Origin: Acanthopleura granulata
Taxonomy: Eukaryota > Mollusca > Polyplacophora > Chitonida > Chitonidae
Assembly: GCA_016165875.1 (NCBI GenBank)
Contig: JABBOT010000004.1
Coordinates: forward strand, 6,331,351-6,395,350
Direction of reading: 5' to 3'
DNA: 64,000 nt
Shown here: one piece after another, positions 14,001 to 29,000 of the stretch
Layout: each line of letters starts with the position of its first letter
Numbering within the stretch: the stretch's first letter is position 1
Translations under genes and position numbers: made by a program
Notes under the pieces: generated by a model
The model's database searches: none
What the model saw: the letters and a program-made list of their open reading frames with translations, nothing else
Told to the model about the DNA's origin: nothing

Positions 14001-17000
14001 AATATTAATGTCTACTTTCCCACTTTGAATAAAAGATAGTTACACTGGCAATGGAATATGGCGTAAAAAGCAAAGCAAAGCAATTACCTGTAGTTGCCTA
14101 AGTACACTCCGTCTGGATTCAACATAGGAACAATTTTGAAGACAATGTGTTCTCGTAAAATCTTTGCTATTGGATGATTGCTGATCAAAAAGTCAATGAA
14201 ACCTACAAAAAGACGACAAGAACTTGTCAACAGCCTGTTCCACGGAACTTTTCCATTTAGGTACAATATGTTGAATCAGTTCCTAATTGTTCTATAAAGA
14301 GAAAAAGTATCAACAAATATTACAAAGAATCAAATGTAGGAATATATAATACTGTTTAAAAGAGTCAGATCAAAGACTTTTAGCCTTCATCTTTTCAGTT
14401 TAAAAATATGTTGACATTCTATATCACAAAAAATTAAAAGCATCAACAAGCAACCATGGTTTGGCAGAAACACTGGTTAGGTGCTGAACACATTTATAAA
14501 GACTTCGCATGGAAGTGTTCAACAATCCAAATCACAAAGAGCCTCATATCCATGGTTATGTCCAGCACACTAATCAAAACCCACATAGTAAAGATAGGGT
14601 ATTTCTGAATGAAAAATGGCCTTCTTCTCATTTCTTTTTTGATGTGGCTTTATTTTTGTACCTCATCAGTGAAGGTGTGTCATGAAATCTCTGCACAGAT
14701 AATCAAGGGCAAACTGTGTGGCATTTCCTGTAATGACTGAATCAAAGATGAACCTAATCACATAGAAAAGGGGCAAAAAAACAGGACTGGGTTGTAGTTA
14801 AGTCATGTTGGGAGCTGTCAGCTGTATAATAGGGTATTTGGCTGGGTGCAGGAAGAGTTAACAGAAGTGTCAATACTGATGCATGGCTACATACATCAGC
14901 CACATGCTCTGGCCATAAACTGGGCTCCATGTGTACTTAACGCTATGTTATATGCCGCAGGGGGAATGCCATGTCAGGGATGGAGGACAAATTTTTACCA
15001 CCAGAGTACTGTGGTCAAATGTGCCAGGTGCACCTCTTAGTCATACAAGTCTGAGGCATAAAAACAATGAAGTACATCCATTACACCATGATACATAGAC
15101 TAGTCACTTTCAGGTCTCTGTCAAAGACATTTTAATTTCTAGCCAATGCCATATGAATAAAAACCTGGGACCTGTTTCAAAACTGATTTCTGGCTATAGC
15201 CTAAAATTATAATTCATATTAATCTCTTAACGATACCACATGAATAAACTTAGGACCTCTTATTGTAATACAATATCAGCCAAAATGTCTCTTTTACAGG
15301 CATGTGGAAACTACAAAACAGAATGTTAGGAGTATGAACGATCTATTCATATCAATTAATTAATTCTCAACAAAAGTATGAAATGGTTGTTAAATACAAC
15401 TATCTTTGTATGAAGGTGAACGTGCTTATAAAATATGTACATGTCACCTTCATGACAGATTGATGCCATTGCACATCTCGGACACTTAAATTCTTATAAT
15501 AATAAAAAAATTACTGAAAATACGTTTCATATATTATATTTGATTCACCACATTGAAAATTTTAACATTTAACAAGGCAAGACCCAAGAACACTTTTAAA
15601 TATAGCAAACAAATCAGTCAACAGAATGTCAAAGTTTTTTGCCAGTTGTTATAGACAAGCATCATTCGTTGAATACGAAAATGATAGTGCCAGTACGGTA
15701 ATGAACTTATTTATTTATTGTCTGAGTGTGTTGTTCAATCATGTTATCCTTGGTCCAGATCTCATCACCTGAAACGTCTGTATTTCCCCCACTGGTATCA
15801 GATTGTATTTATACAAAGGTCTGGTAGCCCTGGGCGACTGCTGTCATCCTCGTATGTCAACTGCAATCAAGTGCGATCAAGTGAGGGGCACCTTTACAGA
15901 GGTTGATCAATTTCCATACAAATGAGAGCAGTGTGCAATGGTGAAGTAGTCCCTCTTTAACCAGTCTCCTCTTATCACAGACAGCTTTATAATGAAAAGG
16001 ATCAAGAGATGAGAGGGCTTTAATCGTTGCAGACAGCAGCCAAATGACAGCTCAGTGTGTAAGTCCATTTCATATGGTCTGATGAGCTAGGAAATGGTTC
16101 GGGACAGACAGGGCTGTGGGGTGGAAGGGTAAGAGCTTGGTCAGACAGGGTGGTCAGATTCCATGGCAGTCAGATCCAGTAAACCAGAAAGGTTATATCC
16201 TCAGGGGTAGAGTCTTGGAAGGTTATTTCATTATAAATATTATCCTATAAAAAAATGCGAGTATATGTAGTACTCTCTTATATGTAGTACCCACAATCAT
16301 AATGCTGCTGCTTAACTAGGTATCTGAATGATACTTTCTAATGTACAAGCATCAACTGTGGTGTGTAAAGGTCATACTATTACAAAACCAAACTATACCA
16401 ACCTTAGACCATACAGACCTTCATGTATGTCCATGGTAAATTTCAGTTGTGCTGTAGCAGGTCCCTCTACACAATGTCAAACCTCAGACATGAGCAATGA
16501 TCAATTTACAATGTGATGCACAATGAAAATCATAGTCCACATTTTTTCCAATTTTATTTACAAATATCGGTGCATAATCATATTAACTGCCATAATCAAA
16601 TTTAACAAATTTAAGCGTGTAAAAAATTTTATCCACAAAAAAAAAGAAAAAAGTAAGGTTGACATAAAAGTATAGATGAAGTATCATGAAGGGAGGAAAG
16701 AAAGCATATTAGAAGGTCACATAATCTTCAAGAAGGCAATTTCTTCACGTTCAGGTTTTTCTCTCTTTTTTTTTTCCCTGTGCATAATCTTTATTTCTTT
16801 TATTTCCTTATTTATGAAAATCGCCAATAAAATGGCTGTGACATGTGGAATTCAGGAGTGGAATAAATTGAAAGTAATGTCACGCGAGCTTGTATTTATC
16901 AGCTGACAGGTTTGTCAGATGCTGATGACGGAATCTCGTACCTTCAACTCGGCCCATTTTCACAGCTCAGCCCTCTTATGCTAGGGCTATGAATTCAATA

Positions 17001-20000
17001 TCAATAACATCCCCAATTTAATGGAATTTCCCTGTACACCAGCTGTAGCGATCTCGTCTGGTATAAGCCACATTTCCTCACCATTTCACGTAGTGGTCTT
17101 CTGGCTGATCTGTCCCTGATGGACGCCGTATTCAGCCAGTTTTGCCACAGCTCTTTGGAGAGTTTACAGAGGGAAGGCTTCCATTTGCAAAATCGATAAA
17201 ACTTCACAATCAGCAATTTACAAAAACTGACATGTCAGCTTGAGAATGACTTGATGTTCACCATTCCATTTCAGAGTATTTATGTCATATGCCTCGTAGA
17301 GTTTAAACCCTAATCTGATTTGGGACAAATGAAATGCAACAAGGAAAAAAACAGAAAGGAAAAAAAAAGCAATGACAAAAAGCTCTTTGCAGATTGTCAT
17401 AAAATAACTAGCTTTCAGTAGCTCTTTACTTGCACAAAACTCACATTTTAGCACCTCATATCTAGTACTATAATGGAAAATTCAAACAAACAATTGATGA
17501 CCAAGTTTTACATCAACCATAAAAACCATATCGAGCAAAGGTTCCATATGTAGCAGTAATTTTTGAACATGTACCTCTTAACAATACACAGGAGTAATGT
17601 CTAAGAATAATTACTGTGCATTTTGCCTCTTCTATTCATAACTTTTACTAAATACACAAAATGTATAATAAAAATTAACTGCCATTTTGTGTTTATCAGC
17701 CCCTAAAGGGCCAGGCATACGACTTCACATTGTAATCAACATAATAGCCACAAATATTTTTGACTTCTACTATTAAAAGTTTTGATTTTTAAACCAGGGA
17801 CTAATGAAACTGCCAAAAATAATAAATCAAAAGCTTTGGATCCAGAAAACAATGCGGATGCAAATTTATTTAAAACACCATTTGGCAAATAAAGTGAAGC
17901 TCAACAAATTAGTGAGTGTTTGACATATGACACCCCCTTGTCAACACCCTCACATTACAGCCAGATGTCCACAATCTCTGGTTAAGTCTGGCAATTGGTT
18001 GCAACTACAGAAGTCTTTAGGACTGTATTGACAACTATCAGCATTCTCTGCATGTGAACCCAAACCAGCTGTGTTGTGAGGCTACACATCTGAATATGGT
18101 TAACTTCTCACCACTGGTGTTAGTGTGCTGGTGTGTGGAATGGGTAGTAATGGTGAGGAGTGGGGGGCAACTTTGTCAAGCAAAACCCAACTGTATGCTG
18201 CAACTAGGGATACCTAACTAAGAGATCTAAAAGAAAAACTGTGCCAGTCTTTGACATAAAATTCCATGCATTACAGATATAACAGATATGACACAGATGA
18301 AAACCCATACCCTTGGGTTTTAAATCAGTCTACGTATACAAAATATATGGACATATACAAAGTAACATGTAGGTGTATATATATTTGTTTCTTCTTTCAG
18401 ATTTATTTTTATATTTTAATATATACTTTGAAATGTCAAAGCCAGAGAACAGAAATATCTGAAACTACAGTTAAATCTGCCTGAATGATGAGTTATGTAA
18501 CTTCTTAAAGCAGCTACGGTAGTAACACATGTGCAATGTGAAAACAGTTCTCATTTGATGTCAGCCAGAAATAGCATCCCTACGAGTTTTCGTTCCAGGC
18601 CACAAGCACTGCAATAAGGTTTTCAAATGTCAACAAGACGTTAAGCTGTAAATTATGTAATTTACTCAATTTAACATATACTGCTGTACTGTTCGTAACC
18701 TTTCATTAAACATCAGCTTTATTTCACATCCAGTGCCAGAGATTCATTTGTAAATGCACCCAAGCCCTAATCTTGGATTTCTGGAAGAAAATTTATTTCT
18801 CATCTCTGCTTTTGTAATGTTCCGAAGGTCACATTTTACTATTGCTTTTATGACATTCAGGTTTGCTTCCATTATTTGCTTTGATCTTTTTTATAATTGA
18901 TTTAACAGAACCATTTTAGGCTCACAGCTTGCATTGTGGCAGCACAAAATCAAAGGAACAGGAACCTAGGTGTCGAAACCGACATTCACACACAGAACAC
19001 AGTAAAATAATGATGAACTGACAACTAGGAAATTGCTCTTTAACAAATATACATGTGCAGTAACTCTGGTAGAATTTGTAGTTCTTTGTAGTTTCATTAA
19101 AATATCAGAGCTCATTTAAAATGAAATTTACTTCCTATCAGCTGAGAGGACCACAAACCACTTTATAGTACAGTGTAAAATTAATATTTTAGAATCACCA
19201 TAATTACTTTTTTAAAAGTTTACTATAATTCACAAGTAACAAAAAAAAAACTTGTGTCTCTTGTCCTGGGAATTGCAGGTGGCCATCTCTGTTAGCCCAG
19301 TCCCATACTGGTTATGAAATCGGCCATCACAGTCTATGGCTAGGCCTGGTGTTTCCTTACTTTTACAGTGAGTTTCTGATAATGGTGACAGGAAACCTCA
19401 CTTGTCAAACTTTATTAACACTTCATGGAAACTAACGCTCATGAACTTGCACACTATCAACCATGTAAACCAAGAATGTATCCAGCACTTGGTGGATGTT
19501 GTGGAATTCTAAGACTGTTTCCAGTCACATTATGAGTAAATGGACAACAGTGCGCACAAATAAGTTGATCATTCTGATTGGTTAAAATGAATTGTTGTGT
19601 CACAGGGTGTGTCAAAATAAAGGCCTTGAAATGGTTGGCTAGAATCCTTGACCTCAAGGTTTTTTAATTTAAATAACAATGTGTTCAAAAAAAGTGGAAC
19701 AAATTTAATGATAGCCATTTAAATTCCTCGATCAACACTATTTTGAAATCCTAAAACCTTATTAGATAATGATTTATTAGCTCTTGGCCTTTTTTTTTTT
19801 TTGGCCTTTTCTTTTAACTATGTCAACAATTTTTACAGATGGTAAATAGTGCAACAATACAAAGACTGCAAGAAATTGAAGAATTTCTGCTTTTACCTTT
19901 GTAAACAAAGTGTATTAGATTGGGTTGATTCACATTTATGCCTACATGCCTGACTGATAAATTAGAGTAAAATCAATAAGGAGCATATTAACAACACTGA

Positions 20001-23000
20001 TGCTATTTACTTGCAAAAACATCTAATTCTGATCAGTGTTAAAGGCCTAGCTGAAACTCTCAGCAGTTTGCCAGACAATCTGTCAATCTCTTGTTCACTT
20101 ACTACTGATGTATGGTGATGAAGAAAAGAAAAACATGACCAAATTATAATACAAATATTTTCACTGAACTGGAATGAAGAGGGGGGGGAAATGCTGTAAG
20201 AAAATTTGACATTTTGAGTCGAAGTGTTCATGTATTACATTCAAGAGATCTACTTCTGCTACATGGTAAAACTAAACTTATAACAACAAAGAATAGTGCT
20301 GCTGAAGAAAGATGGTATGATTATTACAAGTATCCAAGACCACACAAAGACCATTTAGTACTATGGTGTACGTAGAGTATTCAATAAGTAACTGGTTTGT
20401 CCCTGCACACTGTGTAGCACATACGTAAAAGTATATGTATATGCATGCATGTTAATGTATACCTACTATCAAGTTTACATCAAGCTGATGGATTGATCGA
20501 ATGGTTAGAGTTAACGACTTAATGTCAATAGTATTAGGCTGCCACTGGTAGCAGTGTTGCAACAGTTGGTGGACAGTTCACTGTATGGGGTATCCACTAT
20601 GTAAAAGAGATTCATGGCCTCACATTGAAATTGCCTGTACAGTAACAGCAGAGTCATGGGATGCATTGATCAGCTGGGCTTTACCTGTAGCATATGTACA
20701 GGTACTGAGCTGTACAAACACGACAACACTGGGCCAGGTGTTACCGGCATAGTGAAAACAATATCCCCAGGACAACAGTTCAACTGCAATATACTGTCAG
20801 TGATAAAACTTAGCTTCCTGTCCGCTGACGTGACTGCAGTCTGTGCGCACTGAAAACATGCCAATTAGGATCCGAGTCTGAACATAGCGCAGCCAACAGA
20901 AACATACATCATCCTCCTGACCGTTCAGCCATCCGGAGTCCTCCACTGTCCCAGCTAGTCATCAGTCAAACCAGGATACAAAGGCCTTAAATAATTCTTA
21001 TATCACCTCAGGCCACACCCTTATTTGGGCTTTGTAAAATTCTGACATGGATTGGGGTGGATATTTCAAGGTTTGTTGAAAGGCTTCTTTTTTTACTCTA
21101 TTTGTCTGTAACTACTTGCTACCAATGTAGCAGAACACCATAACTTCACTTCAAAATGAGTTTTCTAATCTCATCTTTAAGATCGTGAATTATTTTGGAA
21201 TATGGTATTAAATGGTTCAGCAACAAAACCAAAAAACTATTCCATATGGTGGTAAACATATATATGTGTGTGTGTGTTCATGGATGTTTCTTCAGCTACA
21301 TTTGCAAAGGTATGAATCTGATTGTAAATTACCCTGAAAACTTTCATGCAATATATTTGTCTGAATACAGATATACATCCCAACATGCATTAATGCTCCT
21401 TGCCAGAAGAAGTACGTACATGCATGCATACTTGTACACGTTAGAAATCTCTTCTAGCAAAGAGCATTAATGCATGTTGGGATGTATATCTGTATTCAGA
21501 CAAATTTCTTCCATTTGACTGCGCCCTTGTCTATGATCATATTTATTTCAGTTTTGAAAGGTATTAAGGACATGTTACGTTTTGTCTAGCGGCTTATAAT
21601 TACACAGGTTAATTGGTGAAATCATGAAGAACACCACTTCATGGCAGAACTTAAAATTACTTAAATTGTTTCTGATGCTATCACAACATGAGCTAAATCA
21701 ACATGTTTTGCACCTAAACCTTACATTTTACATTCACATTTGGTACTGACATGTAAAAATTTGAATTTTGGCATACACACTGTTGAAAAGAAATACACAC
21801 ATCAAGGTTTACTCACATTGTCACACAGTCATACTATTAGTACGCTTATCAAACATGTGTTTTCACATTATTTACGAGCAGTCACAGTTTTCTTAGTAGG
21901 GAGTCAAAACTACAAAGTAAGCGGCTGAAATTATGTATGTAATGCTGAGGTACTATTAGTTACAGAAGCAACGGGTTAAAAGGGTTAAAAACTATGTAAC
22001 ATATGGGTTGTACTTGCACACATGATCGAATAGTCTGCACAGACACAAGTTAGGAACTCTCAAACATACGTGTGTGGTAAAGTATTTAAATACAATTGGC
22101 TAACAGTTCCAAGGTTTCTGCTGTCTGCCAGCAGCCAAGCTTCTATAACATAACTGAGTAAACACAGGGCTCCTCACCCAGACTGCTCCCTGTGTTTACT
22201 GGCTTATGGTCCTGACTACCATTATCTGAGGGAAACATCCCCTTGGACTTATCTCAGGGTTGTGTGGAAGTTTATCATACCACTCCACTCCTGTCTGGCA
22301 GTCAGTTCAGTCAATGGATAACATGTTACCCCATAGGCAACACTAATTGATGGCAAAAAAGTGTACATGTGTGCACATTACTAAATTAGATTTCTTTATC
22401 ACATCCGTTTGATTAAAGTGAAATTGACTTTTGAAAATTTGACCATGGAAGTATCTATCTTATTGGAATGTTATAGACTAACACAAGTTCCAGCACAACT
22501 GTTCTTTTTTGTCTTTTATAGAATTTATTTGAGATCTTTGCAGGCAGGAGGAAGTGAGCGGGGGGTGGGGGGTTATAAATGCTATTAAATTGATTATGAC
22601 AGAACAGGTAAATCTGAGAGATGCAATATGCCTGAAAAATCCAGGTATAGTACAGTTATATGATGAGCAGGACATCAATGCCATCTTTAGTGATGTTTTT
22701 TTCCCACATTAAACAAAGCACAAATTTAGAGTAGAAACTGATGCAATGTAACATTGTCCCAGTTGCACCAGTATATGCATTTTTGATGTAACAGTGACTC
22801 AAGGTCATGCTTCAGTTACACTATTGCCACATCACAGGATTAAAGTCTGCGCCATCTCCCCACTGAACTTTCATATACTTGTACTTTCCTGATCAATACA
22901 GGTATGAGTGTCCCAAAAAATGTAGATGTTACATAACAATATCATTACAAAAGTTGCATTCAGTGTAACATAGAAACGGAAGTCTAATGTACACTTAGCA

Positions 23001-26000
23001 GTTACTAAGTGCTGAGTGCTCTCATAAAGTAAGGCTAGGAGCCCAGGATTGCGATAAGCCTTTGAGCATTTCCCATCTATTCAGCAAATATTTATTCAAT
23101 AGATAAATGTTTATCTGTATAAACGTCCGAAAAAATTTGCTGTCTGTATTTGTCATGAACACTGTATTGAATTAGTCAGTGGCAAAACTGCAAATATATT
23201 GATTTCAATGGGGACTCCACCTTTAATGGACTGTAGGCAAAAATCAATAGGCGCTGATGTGAACCAAATCTCATAATATATGAGAGACATGTAATTCCTT
23301 GCTGCTAGAACAGACTTGTATACATACAGGACAGTCAATACAAATATGCCATGTATTTCTGCAAAAAATGGATGTGAACTATAGAGCAGAATTTTCATCA
23401 ATTGAACAATAAAACTTCAAGGATACAATTTATTTATTTGATTGGTGTTTTACGTTGTACTCAAGAATATTTCAGGTAAAGAACAGCTAGCAGCATTATG
23501 GAGGGAGGAAACTGGGCAGAGCCCAGGGGAAAGCCACAACCATCCGCAGGTTGCTGGAAGACCGTCTCACAAACGGCCAGAGAGGAAGCTGGCATGAGCT
23601 GGACTTGAATTCTTAGTGACTGCATTGGTGAGAGGCACGGGGTCAAAATGCTAACCCCTTCGACCACAGAGGCCCTTCAACGCTAAGAGTCACATGAGAC
23701 ACACATAATATGTTCATTACAGATCTGTTACTGTTGGATCTACAAGCAAAATTCATTTAGTTTTTAAAAAGAATTCACTGCTTGGTAGAGTTTGAGGTGT
23801 CTATATCATATGATTTTGTACTGAAGCTGAAAGCATGTTTGTACAACTTATGTCCACCTATTTCACTAGCCTAAATGTAGGTATGCCAAAATTAACATTA
23901 TGACAATGCTGGAAAGGGTAAAGAAAGTATGGAAGGCAAGCCAAAATAACCACAATCATGTTGAAAATGGTCAGAAAAAATGGACAGACCCAAATGTAAA
24001 AAATTACTATAGGTAAAATGGTGAAGAAGAAAGGATTTTTTTTGCAACCAGTTACCAAAAAGTATAACGATTAGAATTACAAAGATTGTAAATCTCAGGT
24101 ATATGTTCTGAAGAGCCCATGTAGGTAAAGTACGTGCAATTTTCTTGGAACAATTTTCACAGCAGTCCTGGCAAAATACATTAGCTTTACGGATCTGAAG
24201 GAAAGCATATAGCTACTCAACGCTACTCATATAGAAGCAACAAAGAGGGTGTGGCCTCACCAACTAGGAACGTTTATAGCACCTAAATGAGATCTGCAGA
24301 AGTTGAGTTGTTTTTCCTGCAGCACTGGTATGTATTCAACCAGGCTTATGATGTGTGTGGCTGACTGCATGATGCCGTTGAGTCTAAATCCTCATCCTCT
24401 CGACACCACTCCTCAGCCTGAGATCTATCCCTCATAGTCCGTAAGTCAATCTTTCAACATAACACTTAAACATGTATGTGCACCGCTGCACTCTATCTTC
24501 AGCTTACTAAGCACTGAGTTACCTGAAAACTCCCTGTTCAAAATAACGTAAAATGATACACTGACATATAGGTGTACATGTTGTAATACCTGCATTCACA
24601 ACTACTTCAGAAGGTTTTACAAACTAGACACACAGATTTTATTGATAAAATCACAAAAGCTACCTTTGAAGCTTTTTCCTGCAGTAATCAGACATTTTTT
24701 CATTAACAGTTGTAACCAACACTGATTTAAGACTGAACTGACTGAGCAACTTAAATCCACCCCCTCCACCATTTCATAGCTTTCTATTTTTATTTCTTAA
24801 AAAGTTTAGGCTAACAGCTTGGATTGTCACATCCAGGACTTGACAAATTTTTGTTTGGTACTTTTCCTATAGTGTATACCTGGTAGACAGTTTCATTGCA
24901 GCTATCTATCTTTCCTGCCTTCTTTCCTTTCCCTTTTTATACCAGATTTTTAACTCCTGGGCACATTTTCCTTCTCACACATACATTGTTGCTTGTGTCA
25001 GGAATGGTACTGACAGGTGTGCCAAAAGAATTCAGAACGAAAGTTCTGTTCTGCTACTGCACTCCAGCAATGTGAAAACTGCCCGCATATCTTAGAAAGG
25101 TCTTTCTAAATTAGCTTTAATTTCTCCAACGCTCACAACACAATCCATCACCATGGGAATAGAAAGTCTAACTTAGGTGCGGCCAATCAACTGCTGCTAT
25201 TATCTGGTCTGATTGACATAGGGTAGATTTCATTAAGTTTTTTGAGGGTGTGCGTGGCAGGACACCCCTCGGGAGCTGAGTAATAATAGCAGTCTGTCAG
25301 GGTGAGGGCATTTGAAGTCAAGATCTCACACTGCGGACAATTTTAAACTGTCACACACCAAATGATGCTTAACCCTCTGAGACCAGTCTGCACAATAACA
25401 CTGTGGCAAATGCCCACCCGACTCTTATATTTCAGTAAAGAAACTATTTCCCTACTTCTCTGGTGGCAGCAAAAAACAATCTATATGAGAAAATGCTATA
25501 TTGTTTCCTGCTGAGCTGGAAATGCAATTTCTTTATCAGATGCCTCTTTCACATGAAAACTACTAGAACATGTGTATGAACTTGGAATATTTAGCAAGGA
25601 TTAGCATTCCTTTCAGAAACGCTGAAACATTTTTTCTACATTCAAGCTGTCTGCATCCACGGGACAAAACAAAAGAAATCTTCAAAACACAACCAGCAGA
25701 GGTGACATCAAAACTTTCTGGAATGCCAGATGTAGAACAAGGATCAACAAACCAGAAACTCCATAAAGCTGTCAATGAATTACTACACTTACATTTAAGC
25801 TTCCTGAAGCTCATTTAAACTCATCTGCATTCATTTATGTATTAATTTATTTACTAATGCCATACTCACAACTTTTGGACTTGTAAGACAGTGGTCAGTT
25901 TCATGTGTCAATGAAACTGGAGTCCTAGATTAAGCTATCAGCCTTTGGTTAGTTACTAAGTTGTCCCAGTATGTAACATGTAGATTTGGATTTCATGCCA

Positions 26001-29000
26001 CACTGATGGAAGATAAGTGGTCTTGACAGACATTAGGCTACATTAACAGGCCCATGAGAACTGAGCAAAAGTGGAATCTACAAAGCCCCTGTCCAAGACC
26101 AGCAATGAACCTTCTCCTCCTTATCTTCCTTTACAATATTCCAGTTCAATGTTCAAATGTCAATTCAACTTGTATCCCTCGCCTCATTCCATCAAAAAGA
26201 CTTGAGGAAATAAATGTTTCATTATCAAAGTTCAGAGAGGCAACAAAACAAAATCTTTCATTACTTAATAGAGTATTTCAGTGCTATTATTTCACATAAC
26301 ATTAATTAAAATGTAGAGCCTTCATGTCATCTAACCATTGCATAAAAAAAAATGACCAGAGGGAAATAAGAATAAAATGTGTATGAACACAGTTTTTAAA
26401 ACTGAGGCCCAAAATCAAGACTGATGAAAGCAAATGTTGTGGGAATTGGAAAATAGAGTGAATGCAATGCACAATGGGAGGTCCTTTATGAGCATAACAA
26501 ACAAACCAGTAAATAAGAATATGGATATGAAGGAGAAAAGTTTATTCTCTATTACATTATGTACTTGATGAAAACAACCATTGCCACCGTCTATGAAAAA
26601 GAAGTTATTGCTTAGTAAAGAACTAGTACTGAAGAACAAAGAGTGAGGGGAAAAAGGTTCCAAGAAATAGAGCCACAAGGAATTGGATGAAAATGAGAAA
26701 CTGAACAAAGATAAATTAGGAAGGCATAGCCCTACCTTGGCATACATATGAAGAAGGTGTTTCTCCTGGGTGGACTCTAGCTGATATAAATACAATTCGT
26801 TGCTGTTCATCAGGATCAAGATTATCTGGGTGGGTTATTGTTAACAAATCTAGACGTCGTTGTTGCTGAAAAATAAACATGAAACTGAACTAAAGAATAA
26901 TTTTAAAATGGAAAGGAGGAACACTACTTGCATTTTTAAAATAGGCGTAACTATACAAATTTCAATCTGAAAACACCACATTCTGACAGGCATCACCCAA
27001 CACAATCTCAGAAGTACTACTAGCATGGATGCGTTAACCTATTATATCGCAAGTTTCTGAAAACAAATAAAAAATATATACAAATTAAACATTAACAGGC
27101 AAACATGATATTTATCTTACATCACAGCATCAGAATGTAACCATAATGAATCACTTCTACATGAAGTTATTACACGCATACAGAACAACATATAGTGTCA
27201 ACTTTCCTTACCACTGTTAAACAAAGAAGCTCTCTGGTGAAGAAGTCATAGTTTCGTTTTTCTAACGTGTCCAGGTAATTCTGGAGTCTTGTGTACGAGT
27301 AGGGGTAGCAGTAAGAAAACTGGTATCTGTCCTCCTCACGGTCAAAGCAGAATGCAAATGACATGACATAGTTTTTTCGATGGTCTGGACAGCGATAGTA
27401 GTAAACATGCTTTGCTGGAATCCTGACCCTGTGAATTGTGACAATATAAATAAACCATTAAAATCATAATTCAATTCCTTATTATTTTCCTTAAAATATA
27501 CGCAAGAAATTTTCATATTACTAAAGCTCTTTCATAAATAGCATTTAAACAGTCAACATATATCTTTAAAAATAGTAGACTGAATGTTTTCAATTCAGCT
27601 ACAGAGGGGGGAAAAAGACTGAAGACATTCAAACACAAACTACATTTCCTGAATGTACATAAGTACGTTTTCTCGTAACTATTTTTATTAAGAAAGCCTT
27701 GGAGAGATCTGATCATTCATCTAATTCTAGTTTGCACCTGCTAGGTTCTACTCACCATTTAGCCCTACTGGTTGACTTGACTAGTGGTGACATGCCATCT
27801 CTGTACAGGGATTTTGTCTTGCTAAAATTCACGATGTTGAAGATAACGCGCTGCAAGAGGAAAATTAGATTCCATTAAGATAATGACAGGCTTTAACATA
27901 TAAAAGCATATACATGCACCACAAAACTATGCTTGTGTCTGGGGAGAATGGTACATACACGTATACATGTGTTATACTGTCAGTGAAGTTTCTGTTGAAA
28001 ATATACGTACATCTAGGCCAAACATCCAAATATTCTTAGTCCAAAAAATAAACACAAGAAAAAATAAAACTTAAACACATAACAATGAAAATATTTTTCA
28101 ACTACAAATATTGTACAACATTAATTCAGACATAGATAGCTCGCAATTTTAAACTTTCTGAAGTCTTAATATCAATCATTCAAGCTGACCATCGTCTTCA
28201 GGTACATGCATTTACCACCATCTTCATTTTTATCAAGGCTTTGAGAAAGATTAGTCAGGTGCCAAAATGACAGTTGAGAAAAAAAAAACCTTTTGTAAAT
28301 GTCAGATTATTATATAGCAATACACCCTAAATCATTATTAGGCATTCTCTGAAGTCAAGAGCATAACATGAGCTTGACAAACTGTTCCAAATAAAAGCTG
28401 ACTGAAGGAATTTGGCTAGCACTGTAACAAGATAATCACAGGGTTGTTCCACTGAATGTGATATCACATCATGAGAGAGCAAAACAGGTTGATTGCACCA
28501 GCCGTGTAAAAACTCATTAGCGCAGAACTTTAGTCTCCCATTGGAGTATGGAGAAAGAAGACTATCTATTATGAGAAAATTGCCTTCCACCTCAGTATCA
28601 AACCAGGCTAGATATGCAGATTATCCAAACACATCTCCAAAAAGGCGGAATTTAAATGGCAAATCCATCGGGGAAATTCCGGCAATCTGACTGAAAAAAT
28701 CCATCCCTTGGCAAAAATATGTGTTATCTCCTGCTGTTTTTTCACTCAACTGTTTAGAAATTCTACACTAATACAACATGACATTGGAGGCTGAAAAAGC
28801 CCACCCGATTTAGCATTAGCGTTTTTTAAACAGTCTTTCTTGGGGGAGATTTGACTCATAAGGTTTTGGGTTTCTTGAAGCGTTGGTTAAGCGCAGCTGC
28901 AGGCAGAGGCTGCTAAGGAACATACTGGCAGAGGATGGGAGGAATTGACGTAGAAGCAGCTCTAGCAATGAGGATAGAGGGCCGAGGAAGCACTGTTATG

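Larger units (their letters stand above)
14203..26735 (-). other. AGBL4 intron 6 (12.5 kb)
   Basis: Contains the 21355-21505 inverted repeat, the reverse SINE at 23429 and GC-richer islands (about 14780-15030, 15990-16220, 16900-17210, 19260-19360, 20560-20980, 22100-22320, 24250-24440 and 25150-25420). No nested gene recognised on either strand. Confidence 0.65.

Noticed and set aside
26054..26299. 81-codon plus-strand frame whose internal Met starts a leucine-rich, signal-peptide-like segment followed by Cys and Asn-X-Ser sites
   Set aside because: Inside AGBL4 intron 6 on the opposite strand, with no splice partner, no homology I recognise and ordinary intron composition. Chance is likeliest.
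26415..26819. 134-codon minus-strand frame
   Set aside because: It overlaps AGBL4 exon 6 in another frame and runs into the intron; low-complexity Phe/Ser/Leu content. A shadow of the real exon.
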